Shown in pieces: positions 34,875 to 43,564 of a stretch of DNA of 64,000 bases. The stretch covers positions 124,001 to 188,000 of the forward strand of contig JADJEK010000009.1 of the NCBI GenBank assembly GCA_016709145.1. Reading direction: 5' to 3'. Position 1 is the stretch's first letter. Each line of letters begins with the position of its first letter. The notes beneath the pieces were generated by a model. That model was not told the origin of the DNA and ran no database searches. It saw nothing but the letters and a program-made list of their open reading frames with translations. The DNA comes from Planctomycetota bacterium (GTDB lineage: Bacteria > Planctomycetota > B15-G4 > JADJEK01). The translations under genes were made by a program, and so were the position numbers.

Positions 34875-37618
34875 TCCGATCGTCCGCGCGAACCACGTTC
34901 GCCGGCGTTGCGTCCGCCATCGCCCTCGCCGCGGGAGTCCTCGCGGCGGGGGCGAGCGCGCAAACGCCGGCAGCGCCGAGCCCGGCCAAGAAGGCCGATC
35001 CGACCAGCGAAGAAGTTCCGTTGCCGGCGCTCGCCGGCTGGAACGGCACGCTCGTGATCGACAACGACGTCGGCGTGTGGACGACGCTCTCCGCCGACAT
35101 CCTGCCCGGGCACGGGTGTCCGCAGATCGTCGGGCTCGACGACAAGGGCCGCTGCATCGTGCTGTTCTCGTACAGCGGCAAGTGGACGCCGCTGCAGACG
35201 GTCGAGGACGGCGAGTGGCTCGGCGCGTTCGAGTTCGTCGATCTCGATCCGCAGCGACCGGGTCGCGAGATCTACACCGGCGGCAAGCGCGGCAACCTGT
35301 TCTGCATCCAGCCGAACGCGCCGCGCGATCCGGCGCTGAAGACGCCGCCGTTCCAGACCGACGTCGTCGCGCGCTTTCCCGGCGAAGAGCTGCACACGAT
35401 GGTCGGCGGCGACTTGCTGCCGTCCGAGCCCGGCAACGAGCTGCTGCTGTACACGCTTCACGGTGCGGCATACCGCCTGAAGCCGCCGCGCGAGCCGCGC
35501 GGCATGCTCGTCGTCGAACCGCTCGGCGACGTCGGTGGTCGCGTACGCGAAGCGAAGATCCTGCCGGCGCGCGCGGGCGAAGCGCCGTGGATCGCGTGCG
35601 TGCTCCGTAGCGGTGAGATCCAACTGCAGCGCCTCACGCCAGGCGGCATCGAGCGCAAGACGATCACGAAAGAACCGATGGGCTTCGGTCGCCTCGCGCT
35701 GCGCAAGTCCGCGGTCGGCGAGCCGGTCGTGTTCTACGCGACGCGCGACGATGGCGTCGTGCTGCGCTTCGAGGGCAGCCCCGACCGCGACGCATGGACG
35801 CGCGAGCTCGTCTACGCCGGGCCGCAAGGACCGCGCGGACTCGCGTGCGGGCGCTTCTCGGCGGATCCCGACGAAGAGACGATCGCGGTGTTCGGCTACG
35901 CGGCGAAAGTGCAATTGCTGTCGCGCAAGCGCGGGCAGCCGTGGCGCGCGGAGACGATCTTCGTCGAGCGCGACAAGGGCCATTGGCTCGCCGCGGCGGA
36001 GCTCGACGGCCGCAATGCGACGGACGAGCTGATCGCGTCGGGCTACGGCAAGCGTGTCGTGCTGCTGTCGCGACCGCCGGGATACGGCCTCTCGAACGTG
36101 CCGACCGACCCGGATCCGCCGCAGCCGCCGACGGTCGATCCGGGCAAAGCCGGCGCGCAAACTGCGCCGGAGGGCAAAGCCGGCGCGCAAGCTGCGCCGG
36201 CGGGCGACGGCGCGCTGCGCGTCGCGGTGCGCGCGCGGTTGCGCGAACCGGGCCGCGTCGACCCGCTGAAGTACCACGGCGGCTTCGAGACCAAGACGCT
36301 CGTCTACGAGACGCTCGTCACGCGCGACGCCGCCGGACGCATCGCGCCGAAGCTCGCGTCGGCGTGGGAACTCGAGGATGGTGGAGCGACCGTGAAGTTC
36401 ACGCTGCGCGAGGGCGCGACGTTCCACGACGGCACGCCGGTCGACGCGCAAGCGGTCGCGATGCACTTCCGCCGCGTGCTCGGCTTGCCCGAGCACGCGT
36501 GGTTGCGCGGGCTCGCTCGCGTGCGGTCGGTCGACGTCGACGGGTCGCGCGTGCTGCGCTTCCGCCTCGACGCGCCGTGCTCGCTGCTGCCGGATCTGTG
36601 CGCGGTGAATCCGTGTTCGATCCGCGCGCCGTCGACGCTCGACCGCGAAGGCGAGTTCGTGCGCGCGATCGGCAGCGGTCCGTTCAAGGTCGAGGCGGCG
36701 GACTCCGACGGCATGCGCTTGGCGTGGACGCGCGGCAAGGCGCGCTCACCGGTGCAGCTCGTGTTCGCGTCGGGCGCCGCGGCGGACCTCGTCGATCGTG
36801 TGCTCGGCGGTGAGTTGGACGTCGTCGCCGACGGTTGGAGCGAACTCGTCGATCGCTCGCGCGTCGCGGCGTTGAGGGACGATCCGCGCGTGCGCGTGAT
36901 CGGCGGGCCCGGGTCGTCCGTCACGTACTTGTCGTTCCTGATCCGCGAGGGGCCGACCGCCGACCCGGCCGTCCGCGCGGCCGTGGCCGCGGCGATCGAT
37001 CGCGCGGAACTCGTCAAGGACGTCGAGTTCGGCTGCGCGCAGCCGTGCGCGACGTTCGCCGCTCCCGCTGTCGCCGATTGGCCGCGAGCGACGCCGCGCG
37101 CGTCCGCGACGGACGTCGCGATCGATCGAGCGCTCGTCGTCGTCGGCGACGGCGCGACGCGCGACGGTCGGCTCGCGGGCGCGATCGTGGCGCAGCTCGC
37201 GCGGCGCGGAATCGCTGCGCAGGCGCGCGTGCTCGAAGGAGCGGAACTCGCGAAGGCGATCGAAGGCGGGGAGTACGACGTGCGGATCGAACGAACCTGG
37301 GGAGTGCCGTACGACCCGTACCTGTCGTTCGTGAATCGGTTCTCGACGCCGACTACCGGCGCGACCGCGGCGACGAAGCCGGTTGCCGGGTTCGACGCGG
37401 AACTCGCTCGGATCGCGGACGCGTTGCGCGGCGAGGTCGATCCCGCGAGGCACGGGGAGATGTACCGGAAGGCTCAGGCTCGGATCGAGGAAGCGAGTGT
37501 CGTCGTGCCGTTGTTCGTCGCCGAGAGGGTCGGAGTCGTGCGGAGCGGGGTTGGGGAGATTGCGATGGGGGTGAATCTTTATGAGATCGGGTTGGAGGGG
37601 GTTTTGCGCGGGCGGTGA
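34871..37618 (+). CDS. Fusion of an N-terminal beta-propeller to a family 5 solute-binding domain
   Basis: 915 residues from ATG 34871, with a signal peptide ending ASAQ. Residues about 44-410 form a beta-rich, propeller-like region (GREIYTGGKRGNLFCI, LAAAELDGRNATDELI). A linker of two tandem 30-bp repeats (36142-36201; GKAGAQTAPE and GKAGAQAAPA) follows. Residues about 445-910 match SBP_bac_5, the oligopeptide/nickel binding family: TKTLVYETLVTRDAAG, TVKFTLREGATFHDGTPVDA, and IGSGPFKVEAADSD. No ABC permease or ATPase gene is nearby, so a free-standing sensor or scavenger role is possible. The domain calls are good; the joint function is inferred. Confidence 0.75.
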   Translation: MIRSSARTTFAGVASAIALAAGVLAAGASAQTPAAPSPAKKADPTSEEVPLPALAGWNGTLVIDNDVGVWTTLSADILPGHGCPQIVGLDDKGRCIVLFSYSGKWTPLQTVEDGEWLGAFEFVDLDPQRPGREIYTGGKRGNLFCIQPNAPRDPALKTPPFQTDVVARFPGEELHTMVGGDLLPSEPGNELLLYTLHGAAYRLKPPREPRGMLVVEPLGDVGGRVREAKILPARAGEAPWIACVLRSGEIQLQRLTPGGIERKTITKEPMGFGRLALRKSAVGEPVVFYATRDDGVVLRFEGSPDRDAWTRELVYAGPQGPRGLACGRFSADPDEETIAVFGYAAKVQLLSRKRGQPWRAETIFVERDKGHWLAAAELDGRNATDELIASGYGKRVVLLSRPPGYGLSNVPTDPDPPQPPTVDPGKAGAQTAPEGKAGAQAAPAGDGALRVAVRARLREPGRVDPLKYHGGFETKTLVYETLVTRDAAGRIAPKLASAWELEDGGATVKFTLREGATFHDGTPVDAQAVAMHFRRVLGLPEHAWLRGLARVRSVDVDGSRVLRFRLDAPCSLLPDLCAVNPCSIRAPSTLDREGEFVRAIGSGPFKVEAADSDGMRLAWTRGKARSPVQLVFASGAAADLVDRVLGGELDVVADGWSELVDRSRVAALRDDPRVRVIGGPGSSVTYLSFLIREGPTADPAVRAAVAAAIDRAELVKDVEFGCAQPCATFAAPAVADWPRATPRASATDVAIDRALVVVGDGATRDGRLAGAIVAQLARRGIAAQARVLEGAELAKAIEGGEYDVRIERTWGVPYDPYLSFVNRFSTPTTGATAATKPVAGFDAELARIADALRGEVDPARHGEMYRKAQARIEEASVVVPLFVAERVGVVRSGVGEIAMGVNLYEIGLEGVLRGR

Positions 37619-37790
37619 GGGAGGACGAGGGACGAGGGGGACGCGAGGGACGAGGGGGACGCGAGGGACGACGAGGGACGCGAGGGACGAGGGGGACGCG
37701 AGGGATGAGAGGGACGAGGGGGACGACGAGGGACGCGAGGGATGAGGGGGACGCGAGGGATGAGAGGGATGAGAGGGACGCGAGGGATCG
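37616..37790. repeat. 9-bp GAGGGACGC-type tandem repeats
   Basis: A run of purine-rich GAGGGACGC, GAGGGGGAC and GAGGGATGA units starts at the stop codon of the solute-binding fusion gene and continues to about 37790. Spacing is 9 bp, with some 6-bp slips. The same family occurs at 52991-53212 and 62003-62041, always on the + strand. No gene overlaps it. Strand asymmetry (almost all purines on one strand) could favour slipped or triplex-type structures. Confidence 0.85.
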
Positions 37791-37850
37791 GACGACCCAC
37801 CACCAGGGGCGAGACCCGCGCGCCCTTGGTCGCTATCGTCCGCCGCCACT

Positions 37851-38999
37851 ATGACGAACCTCGCGATCGCACTGCTCGGGCAGAAGTTCATGGGGCGGGC
37901 CCACAGCAACGCCTGGGGCCAGGTGAACAAGTTCTTCGACCTTCCGCTGAAGGCCGCGCTCGACGTCGTCGTCGGGCGTGACGTCTCCGAGCTCGCCGCG
38001 TTCGCGAAGCGGTGGGGCTGGCAGCGGTTCGCCGCCGACTGGCGCGCCGTCGTCCGCGACGATGCCGTCGGGCTCGTCGACATCGTGACGCCGAACGACC
38101 TGCACGCCGAGCCCGCGCTCGCCGCGCTCGAAGCCGGCAAGCACGTCGCCTGCGAGAAGCCGCTCGCCGGCACGCTCGATCAAGCGCGCGCGATGCGCGA
38201 CGCCGCGAAGAAGCACGCGAAGAAGGCCAAGACGTTCGTCTGGTTCAACTACCGACGTTGCCCCGCGGTCGCTCTCGCGCAGCGGCTGATCGCGTCCGGC
38301 AAGCTCGGCCGCATCTACCACGTGCGCGCGCATTACCTGCAAGAGTGGGGCGGGCCCGACACTCCGCTGCTGTGGCGCTTCCAGAAGAAGATCGCGGGCT
38401 CCGGCGCGCATGGCGATCTCAACGCGCACATCGTCGACATGGCGCGCTTCCTGCTCGGCGACGAAGTCGTCGAAGTCCACGGCGCCGTTTCCCGCACGTT
38501 CATCACCGAGCGCGTGATCCCCGGCTCCACCAAGACCGGCAAGAGCGACGTCGACGACGCCGTGTTGTTCCTCGCTTCGTTCAAGGGCGGCGCGGTCGCG
38601 AGCTTCGAAGCGTCGCGCGTCGCGTTCGGTCACCAGAACGACAACTCGATCGAAGTGAACGGCGAGAAGGGCTCGCTGCGCTTCTCGTTCGAAGACATGA
38701 ACGTGCTCTGGCACGCCGATGCGACCGCGCCGCGCGCGACCAGCGGCTGGACGCGCATCATGGCGACCGAAGGCGCGCACCATCCGTACGTGAAGGCGTG
38801 GTGGCCTTCGGCGCACGTGCTCGGCTACGAGCACGGCTTCGTCAACATGGCCGCGGACATCCTGCGCGTGCTCGCGGGCCAGGAGCCCGAAGCGCCGCTG
38901 CCGGACTTCGACGACGCCTACCAGACGCAGCGCGTGCTCGAGGCCGCGCTGCTGTCGGCGAAGGAACGCACCGCGATCAAGCTCGCGCAAGTGAAGTGA
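37851..38999 (+). CDS. Gfo/Idh/MocA family oxidoreductase
   Basis: 382 residues with an N-terminal Rossmann fold (IALLGQKFMGRAHSNAW), the NAD-binding and catalytic CEKPLAG motif at about residue 97, and the C-terminal GDLNAHIVDMARFLLGD segment, whose Asp and His fit the family's active site. It has no signal peptide, so it should be cytoplasmic. Relatives oxidise or isomerise sugars, inositols and amino sugars with NAD(P). An MFS nucleoside-symporter gene follows 53 bases later in the same direction, which gives no clear clue to the substrate. Confidence 0.88.
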   Translation: MTNLAIALLGQKFMGRAHSNAWGQVNKFFDLPLKAALDVVVGRDVSELAAFAKRWGWQRFAADWRAVVRDDAVGLVDIVTPNDLHAEPALAALEAGKHVACEKPLAGTLDQARAMRDAAKKHAKKAKTFVWFNYRRCPAVALAQRLIASGKLGRIYHVRAHYLQEWGGPDTPLLWRFQKKIAGSGAHGDLNAHIVDMARFLLGDEVVEVHGAVSRTFITERVIPGSTKTGKSDVDDAVLFLASFKGGAVASFEASRVAFGHQNDNSIEVNGEKGSLRFSFEDMNVLWHADATAPRATSGWTRIMATEGAHHPYVKAWWPSAHVLGYEHGFVNMAADILRVLAGQEPEAPLPDFDDAYQTQRVLEAALLSAKERTAIKLAQVK

Positions 39000-39052
39000 C
39001 GCAGGACGAGACCCCCGTGATCCGCGCGACCCCTCGCGCGTGAAGGAGCCGC

Positions 39053-40366
39053 ATGGAGAGCAAGAGCCCGCTCGGTCGTCTGTCCGTGATGATGTTCTTG
39101 CAGTACGCCGTGTGGGGTGCGTGGCTGCCGATCGCGGGGCGCTTCTTCGGTGCCGCACCCGAGACGGGCGGCCTCGGCTTCAGTTCCGCGGACATCGGGT
39201 TGATCCTCGGTGTCGCGGCCTCGATCGGCGCGATCGCCGCGCCGTTCGTCGCGGGGCAGATCGCGGATCGCTACTTCCGCACCGAGCGCTTCCTCGGCTT
39301 CCTGCTGCTCGTCGGCGCGGCGCTGCAATGGAAGTTGCGCTCGAGCACGACCGTGAACGAGTGGCTCGTGCTCGGCTCGCTGTACTCGGTGCTGTACATG
39401 CCGACGCTGGCGTTGTCGAACTCGCTGGCGTTCGCGCATCTGAACGACCGTACGCGTGAGTTCGGCAAGGTCCGCGTGTGGGGCACGATCGGCTGGATCG
39501 CGGCGAGCTGGATCTTCCCGATGATCTGGTTGCAGCACGACCTGGAACTCCAGGCGATGCCGCCGTTCCTCGTCGGACCGGAGATGGATCGCGTCACGGG
39601 ACGCCTCTCGGACGCGTTCCTGTTCTCGGCGATCGTGTCGGCGATCTACGGCGTCTACGCGCTGACGTGCCTGCCGGCGACGCCGCCGAAGAAGGACGCG
39701 ACGCAGAAGCTCGCGTTCGCGCGCGCGTTCGCGCTGCTCGCGAAACCGTCGATGGCCGTGCTGATGCTGGCCGGGCTCGCGATCAGCATGATCCACCAGA
39801 TCTACTTCATCCAGGCCGGGCCGTTCCTGTCGGCGATCGGGCTGAAGGACAGCGAAGTCGGGCCCGCGATGACCGCCGGGCAGTTCTCCGAGATCCTGAT
39901 GATCGCGATGCTCGGGTTCGCGTTGAAGCGGCTCGGCTTCAAGCTGACGTTGACGCTCGGTGCGCTCGCGTACTTCGGGCGCTACTTCGTGTGGTCGACG
40001 GAAGGCGTGACGCCGACGATCGCCGTGACGAGCCAGGCGCTGCACGGCATCTGCTACGCGTTCTTCTTCGCGTCGGCGTACATCTACGTCGACCGCCTCG
40101 CGCCGCCCGACGTGCGCCACTCGGCGCAGACGATGTTCGGCATCGTCATGCTCGGCGGCGGACCGATCCTCGGAGGAGCGTTCGTGAACCGCTGGCTGTC
40201 GGAAGCCAACACCGTGAAGCTCCTGCAAGACGGCGTCGAACTGACGAAGCTCGAGTTCGGCCCGTTCTTCCGCACGCTGTCGTGGATCGGGCTCGGCGCT
40301 GCCGCATTGATCCTGTGGGCGTTCAAGGACGAGACCAAGGACGAGACCAAGGAACAGGCGTCGTGA
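39053..40366 (+). CDS. MFS nucleoside:H+ symporter family transporter
   Basis: 437 residues with about 12 hydrophobic segments. ATG 39053 follows GAAGGAG at 39042-39048. The start LSVMMFLQYAVWGAWLP and the block LSNSLAFAHLNDRTREFGKV are typical of the Nuc_H_symport (NupG/XapB) branch, which imports nucleosides with protons. The C-terminus ends in a charged tail (DETKDETKEQ). It overlaps the next gene by GTGA. The deoxynucleoside salvage operon starts about 3.2 kb downstream, so nucleoside transport is plausible, but sugar or other substrates of distant relatives cannot be excluded. Confidence 0.82.
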   Translation: MESKSPLGRLSVMMFLQYAVWGAWLPIAGRFFGAAPETGGLGFSSADIGLILGVAASIGAIAAPFVAGQIADRYFRTERFLGFLLLVGAALQWKLRSSTTVNEWLVLGSLYSVLYMPTLALSNSLAFAHLNDRTREFGKVRVWGTIGWIAASWIFPMIWLQHDLELQAMPPFLVGPEMDRVTGRLSDAFLFSAIVSAIYGVYALTCLPATPPKKDATQKLAFARAFALLAKPSMAVLMLAGLAISMIHQIYFIQAGPFLSAIGLKDSEVGPAMTAGQFSEILMIAMLGFALKRLGFKLTLTLGALAYFGRYFVWSTEGVTPTIAVTSQALHGICYAFFFASAYIYVDRLAPPDVRHSAQTMFGIVMLGGGPILGGAFVNRWLSEANTVKLLQDGVELTKLEFGPFFRTLSWIGLGAAALILWAFKDETKDETKEQAS

Positions 40367-40977
40367 TCGTGCGCCGCGGCTTCGTGCTGCTCGTGCTGAC
40401 GGGCGCACTCGGGTTCGCCGCGGACGAACCCGAGTCGGTGCCGGCAGCGCAGGTCGACTTCAAGCTGAACGACCGGCTGCGTGTGTTGTGGGACCCGTCG
40501 ACGTGCACGCTCGCGCGCACGTCGAAGCCGGACGGCGTCGAATTGCCCGATCCGCTGGTCGGAATGCGATGGGCCGCGACGCGACTCGGTGCGCCGATCG
40601 CCGTGACGCCGCGCTTCGTCGAGGTCGTCACGAAGGACGGCAAGCCCGAGATCCGCTACGTGCTCGCGCTCGAAGGCGTCGCCGAGATCGAGGTCGCCGA
40701 AGCCATCGACGACTACACGCACGACGACAAGGGTCGGCCCGCGTGCTGGCGGCGCTTCCGCATCGGCGAACTGCCGCACGGCGTCGTGCTCGCGCAAACA
40801 CGCGACGACGTGTCGCTCGCGGCAGCCCGCGTGCTCGCGCGTTCGAACGCGACGTGGACGTGGGGCGAAGCCCGCTTCGTGCGCGGCATCGGCGGCGAGT
40901 TCGCGCTCGTTCGGACGGCTCGCTTCGAGTTCCCGCAGCGCGGCGAGACGATCGTCACGGTGGTCTACGACGCTTGA
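40363..40977 (+). CDS. Exported protein of unknown family
   Basis: 204 residues from GTG 40363, overlapping the transporter stop. Residues 1-20 form a signal peptide (VLLVLTGALGFAADEP). The mature part looks like one beta-sandwich-type domain (FKLNDRLRVLWDPSTCTLAR, YVLALEGVAEIEVAEAIDDY). It has only two cysteines, no enzyme motif and no membrane anchor. Coupling with the symporter suggests co-expression. I do not recognise the family; a carbohydrate- or lipid-binding role would be speculation. Confidence 0.6.
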   Translation: MIVRRGFVLLVLTGALGFAADEPESVPAAQVDFKLNDRLRVLWDPSTCTLARTSKPDGVELPDPLVGMRWAATRLGAPIAVTPRFVEVVTKDGKPEIRYVLALEGVAEIEVAEAIDDYTHDDKGRPACWRRFRIGELPHGVVLAQTRDDVSLAAARVLARSNATWTWGEARFVRGIGGEFALVRTARFEFPQRGETIVTVVYDA

Positions 40978-41016
40978 CCCCACGCGCCGCTGCGCGGCCG
41001 TCGGAGTCCGAGTGGA

Positions 41017-41982
41017 TCAATGGGTTCCGGTGCGTTCGACGCGAACGCGCCACGCCGGGCCGGCCGCGATGCCGTGTGTGCGCGCGAAGTCACCCATGTT
41101 CAGAGCGAACGCAATGCGGTCGAGGCTGTTCAAGTACGCCAGCGGCGCACCTCGTGGCACATCGCCGAACGTCGCGCAGAACGGCACGGCTCCCGCGAAC
41201 ACGGTGCGCGCCGCTCCCGCGTCGCCGGTTTCGATCGTGACGTTCAACACCGTGCCGGGCTCGATGCCCGCGCCACGGACGAACGCGATCGGCAGGTTGG
41301 TCCAGACGTTGCCGTAGGGTTCGTCGATGACTTCGACGATGCCGCGCATCGAGCGCGCGCCGGTGGCGTCGTCGAACGTCGGCTCCGGCACCGCGAGCAG
41401 CACGAGGCGCTCGACCGGGATCGAATCGCCGACTTCGCGCGCTTCGATCTCGCCGGCGGCGAGCAATGCACCGACGTACGAGAACACGTCGCGCCCGTGG
41501 AAGGTCGCCGTGACGTCGGCGCCGGGGCGGTGGAAGCGCTCGACGTCGATCGCGTACGCGGCGCTCAAGCCGACCTCACGCGCGAGGAACGTCAACGTGC
41601 CGTTGTCCGGAGTCACGATGCGATGCCCGACGTGATCGATCGCGATGATCGGCAGGCGGTCGGTGCCGACTCCCGGATCGACGACGCAGACGAACACGGA
41701 GTCGGACGGCCAATACGGAACCGTTTGGCGCAAGCGCAGCGATGCGGTCCAGATGTCGAACGGCGGGATGCGATGGGTGATGTCGAGCAAGTCGAGTCGC
41801 GCATCGACCGCGCGCGCGACGCCCTTCATCGACGCGACGGCGCCGTCCATCGTGTCGAAGTCGGTCAGGTAGACGACGGAACCCGTTCGATCCGCGCACC
41901 CGAGTGGTCTCGGCAGCAGCCCACACGACGGCGCGATCAGCGCCAACACCAACGATCCCGCGACTCGTGCCGTTGCGTTCAT
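41017..41982 (-). CDS. Lipoprotein form of SAM hydroxide adenosyltransferase (DUF62 family)
   Basis: 321 residues, start at ATG 41982. The N-terminus has a lipobox (LALIAPSC, Cys20), so the protein is probably membrane-anchored outside the cytoplasm. The enzyme core is clear: VVYLTDFDTMDGAVASMKGV, IPPFDIWTASLRLRQTVPYW, FVCVVDPGVGTDR, VTPDNGTLTFL and FHGRDVF. This family hydrolyses S-adenosylmethionine to adenosine and methionine, related to fluorinases and chlorinases. A periplasmic location is odd because SAM is a cytosolic metabolite. The gene stands between unrelated genes with no methionine genes close by. Confidence 0.85.
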   Translation of the reverse strand: MNATARVAGSLVLALIAPSCGLLPRPLGCADRTGSVVYLTDFDTMDGAVASMKGVARAVDARLDLLDITHRIPPFDIWTASLRLRQTVPYWPSDSVFVCVVDPGVGTDRLPIIAIDHVGHRIVTPDNGTLTFLAREVGLSAAYAIDVERFHRPGADVTATFHGRDVFSYVGALLAAGEIEAREVGDSIPVERLVLLAVPEPTFDDATGARSMRGIVEVIDEPYGNVWTNLPIAFVRGAGIEPGTVLNVTIETGDAGAARTVFAGAVPFCATFGDVPRGAPLAYLNSLDRIAFALNMGDFARTHGIAAGPAWRVRVERTGTH

Positions 41983-42214
41983 GGCGCCCGATCGTGCCAA
42001 CGTCCGACGCGAACGGGAAGGGCGCCGAGCGGTTCGCTCGCGGTGATCTCGGCTGTCGCGGGTGGGGCGAATCGGCCGGGCCGCGGCGCGCGGGACCTCG
42101 CGCCGCGGCCCGTGGAGCGATAGGGTTGGCGCACGTTCAGGGACGCGGACAGGTGCCCCCCTGTCGCCGTCCGATCGGTATCCCCCAGGCGGGATCAACT
42201 CGAGGAGTCACGCC

Positions 42215-43462
42215 ATGTCCTTCGCTTCGATGGCGAGCCGTTTCGGCTCGCTCGCCGCCCTGATTCTGTCCCCGGCCGGATCGCCGTCCACGTTGGCGCA
42301 ATGCGGCCCGGACGGTCTCGATCTCGGTGCGTGCTGCCAGCTGACGAACGCGAACTTGCCCGGGTTCTTCGGGCAGCAGATGCCCGGCCTCGGCATCGTG
42401 TGGAACAACTGCATTCCCGCCCAGCAGGCCAACCTGGTCGTCGACGTCTCGACGCCGGCGCTGGTCCGTTGCGGCCAGTACCAGGCCAACGTGTTCGTGC
42501 GCGACGTCGGCACGAACCAGATGCTGCTGAGCGGCTCGATGACGCTCGACTACACGCGTACGTGGCAAGAGGTGCACACGAGCGGCGTCGTCGAGCAGGT
42601 CTGGCGCTTCGCCGCGAAGGCCGACCTCAAGGTCGCGACCCTCGGGATCCCGCCGCTGCCGCCGATCCCGAACTGCATCGCGCCGTTCGGCCCGCATCCG
42701 ACCGCGTTCTTCTACGGCTACATGGACTGGTCCGGAGGGTGCACCGGCACGCCGCCGCGCAACGCGCTCGTGCTCTATCACGCCAACGACTTCTTCATCC
42801 ACAACCCGGCGCTGTCGGACAAGCCCGGCGCGTTCCATCCGACGCGCGGCTACGCGATCGTCGCGCCGCACAGCACCGCGCAGTTCTTCATCCCGGCGAA
42901 CCAGTTCGCGCCGCAGGGTGGGCTGTTCGGTGAAGCGACGCGTGACGTGCCGGCGTCGACGTTGGCCTGTGTCGTCGAGGACCGTCTCGTCAGCGGCTTC
43001 ATGAACAACTTCGGCGCCGCCTGCCTCTGCAACTTCTCGACTACGCCGCAGCAGCACAACTTCCGTCAGATCGCCGGCAAGACCGCGTGCGTCAACGCCG
43101 TGGGCCAAGGCGGGAACTTCCAGTCGCTGGCGTTGTCGTTCCCGACGTTGCCGTGGTTCCACATGACGTCGACGAGCATCGGCTTCTGGACCAATCCCAA
43201 CCAATACCCCGGCACCGAGTCGGCCTGGGTCGAGGAGGGGCTGTTCCTGCGCCAGACGCCGTGCCAGGGCGATTTCGTCGCGCTCTACTACGGCGGTTCG
43301 ACCGACGGTGGTCTGCAGCCGCTGTTGCCGATCCCCGTGATCGCCGACGGCTTCGTCGACATCGCGGACAACTACACGGCGCCGATCAACGGTCCGTATC
43401 CGTTCCCGATCCTCGGCAGCACACGGCCGACGGATCATCTGATCTACGTCAACGTGCCCTGA
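42215..43462 (+). CDS. Secreted Cys-rich protein of unknown family
   Basis: 415 residues from ATG 42215 after a CGAGGAG ribosome site. A signal peptide of about 30 residues ends PSTLAQ. The mature N-terminus is Cys-rich (CGPDGLDLGACCQLTN) and the rest is beta-rich, with aromatic residues (WNNC, FFYGYMDWSGGC, WFHMTSTSIGFWT). About a dozen cysteines suggest disulfides, as expected outside the cytoplasm. No catalytic motif was found. It lies upstream of the deoxynucleoside salvage genes but 100 bases away from them, so it is probably a separate unit. Confidence 0.6.
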   Translation: MSFASMASRFGSLAALILSPAGSPSTLAQCGPDGLDLGACCQLTNANLPGFFGQQMPGLGIVWNNCIPAQQANLVVDVSTPALVRCGQYQANVFVRDVGTNQMLLSGSMTLDYTRTWQEVHTSGVVEQVWRFAAKADLKVATLGIPPLPPIPNCIAPFGPHPTAFFYGYMDWSGGCTGTPPRNALVLYHANDFFIHNPALSDKPGAFHPTRGYAIVAPHSTAQFFIPANQFAPQGGLFGEATRDVPASTLACVVEDRLVSGFMNNFGAACLCNFSTTPQQHNFRQIAGKTACVNAVGQGGNFQSLALSFPTLPWFHMTSTSIGFWTNPNQYPGTESAWVEEGLFLRQTPCQGDFVALYYGGSTDGGLQPLLPIPVIADGFVDIADNYTAPINGPYPFPILGSTRPTDHLIYVNVP

Positions 43463-43564
43463 CCGCGGGACACGAGCCGTTCGATGTTCGTCTGCGCGAG
43501 CGCGCCGGATCCTCGGGTTCGGCGCGCTCGCGGCACGAATCGGCGCGCTAGACTCCCGCCCCGC

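Noticed and set aside
34076..36496. 806-codon minus-strand open frame over the solute-binding fusion
   Set aside because: No domain or start signals, Arg/Ala/Glu-rich composition, and a well-supported gene lies on the other strand.
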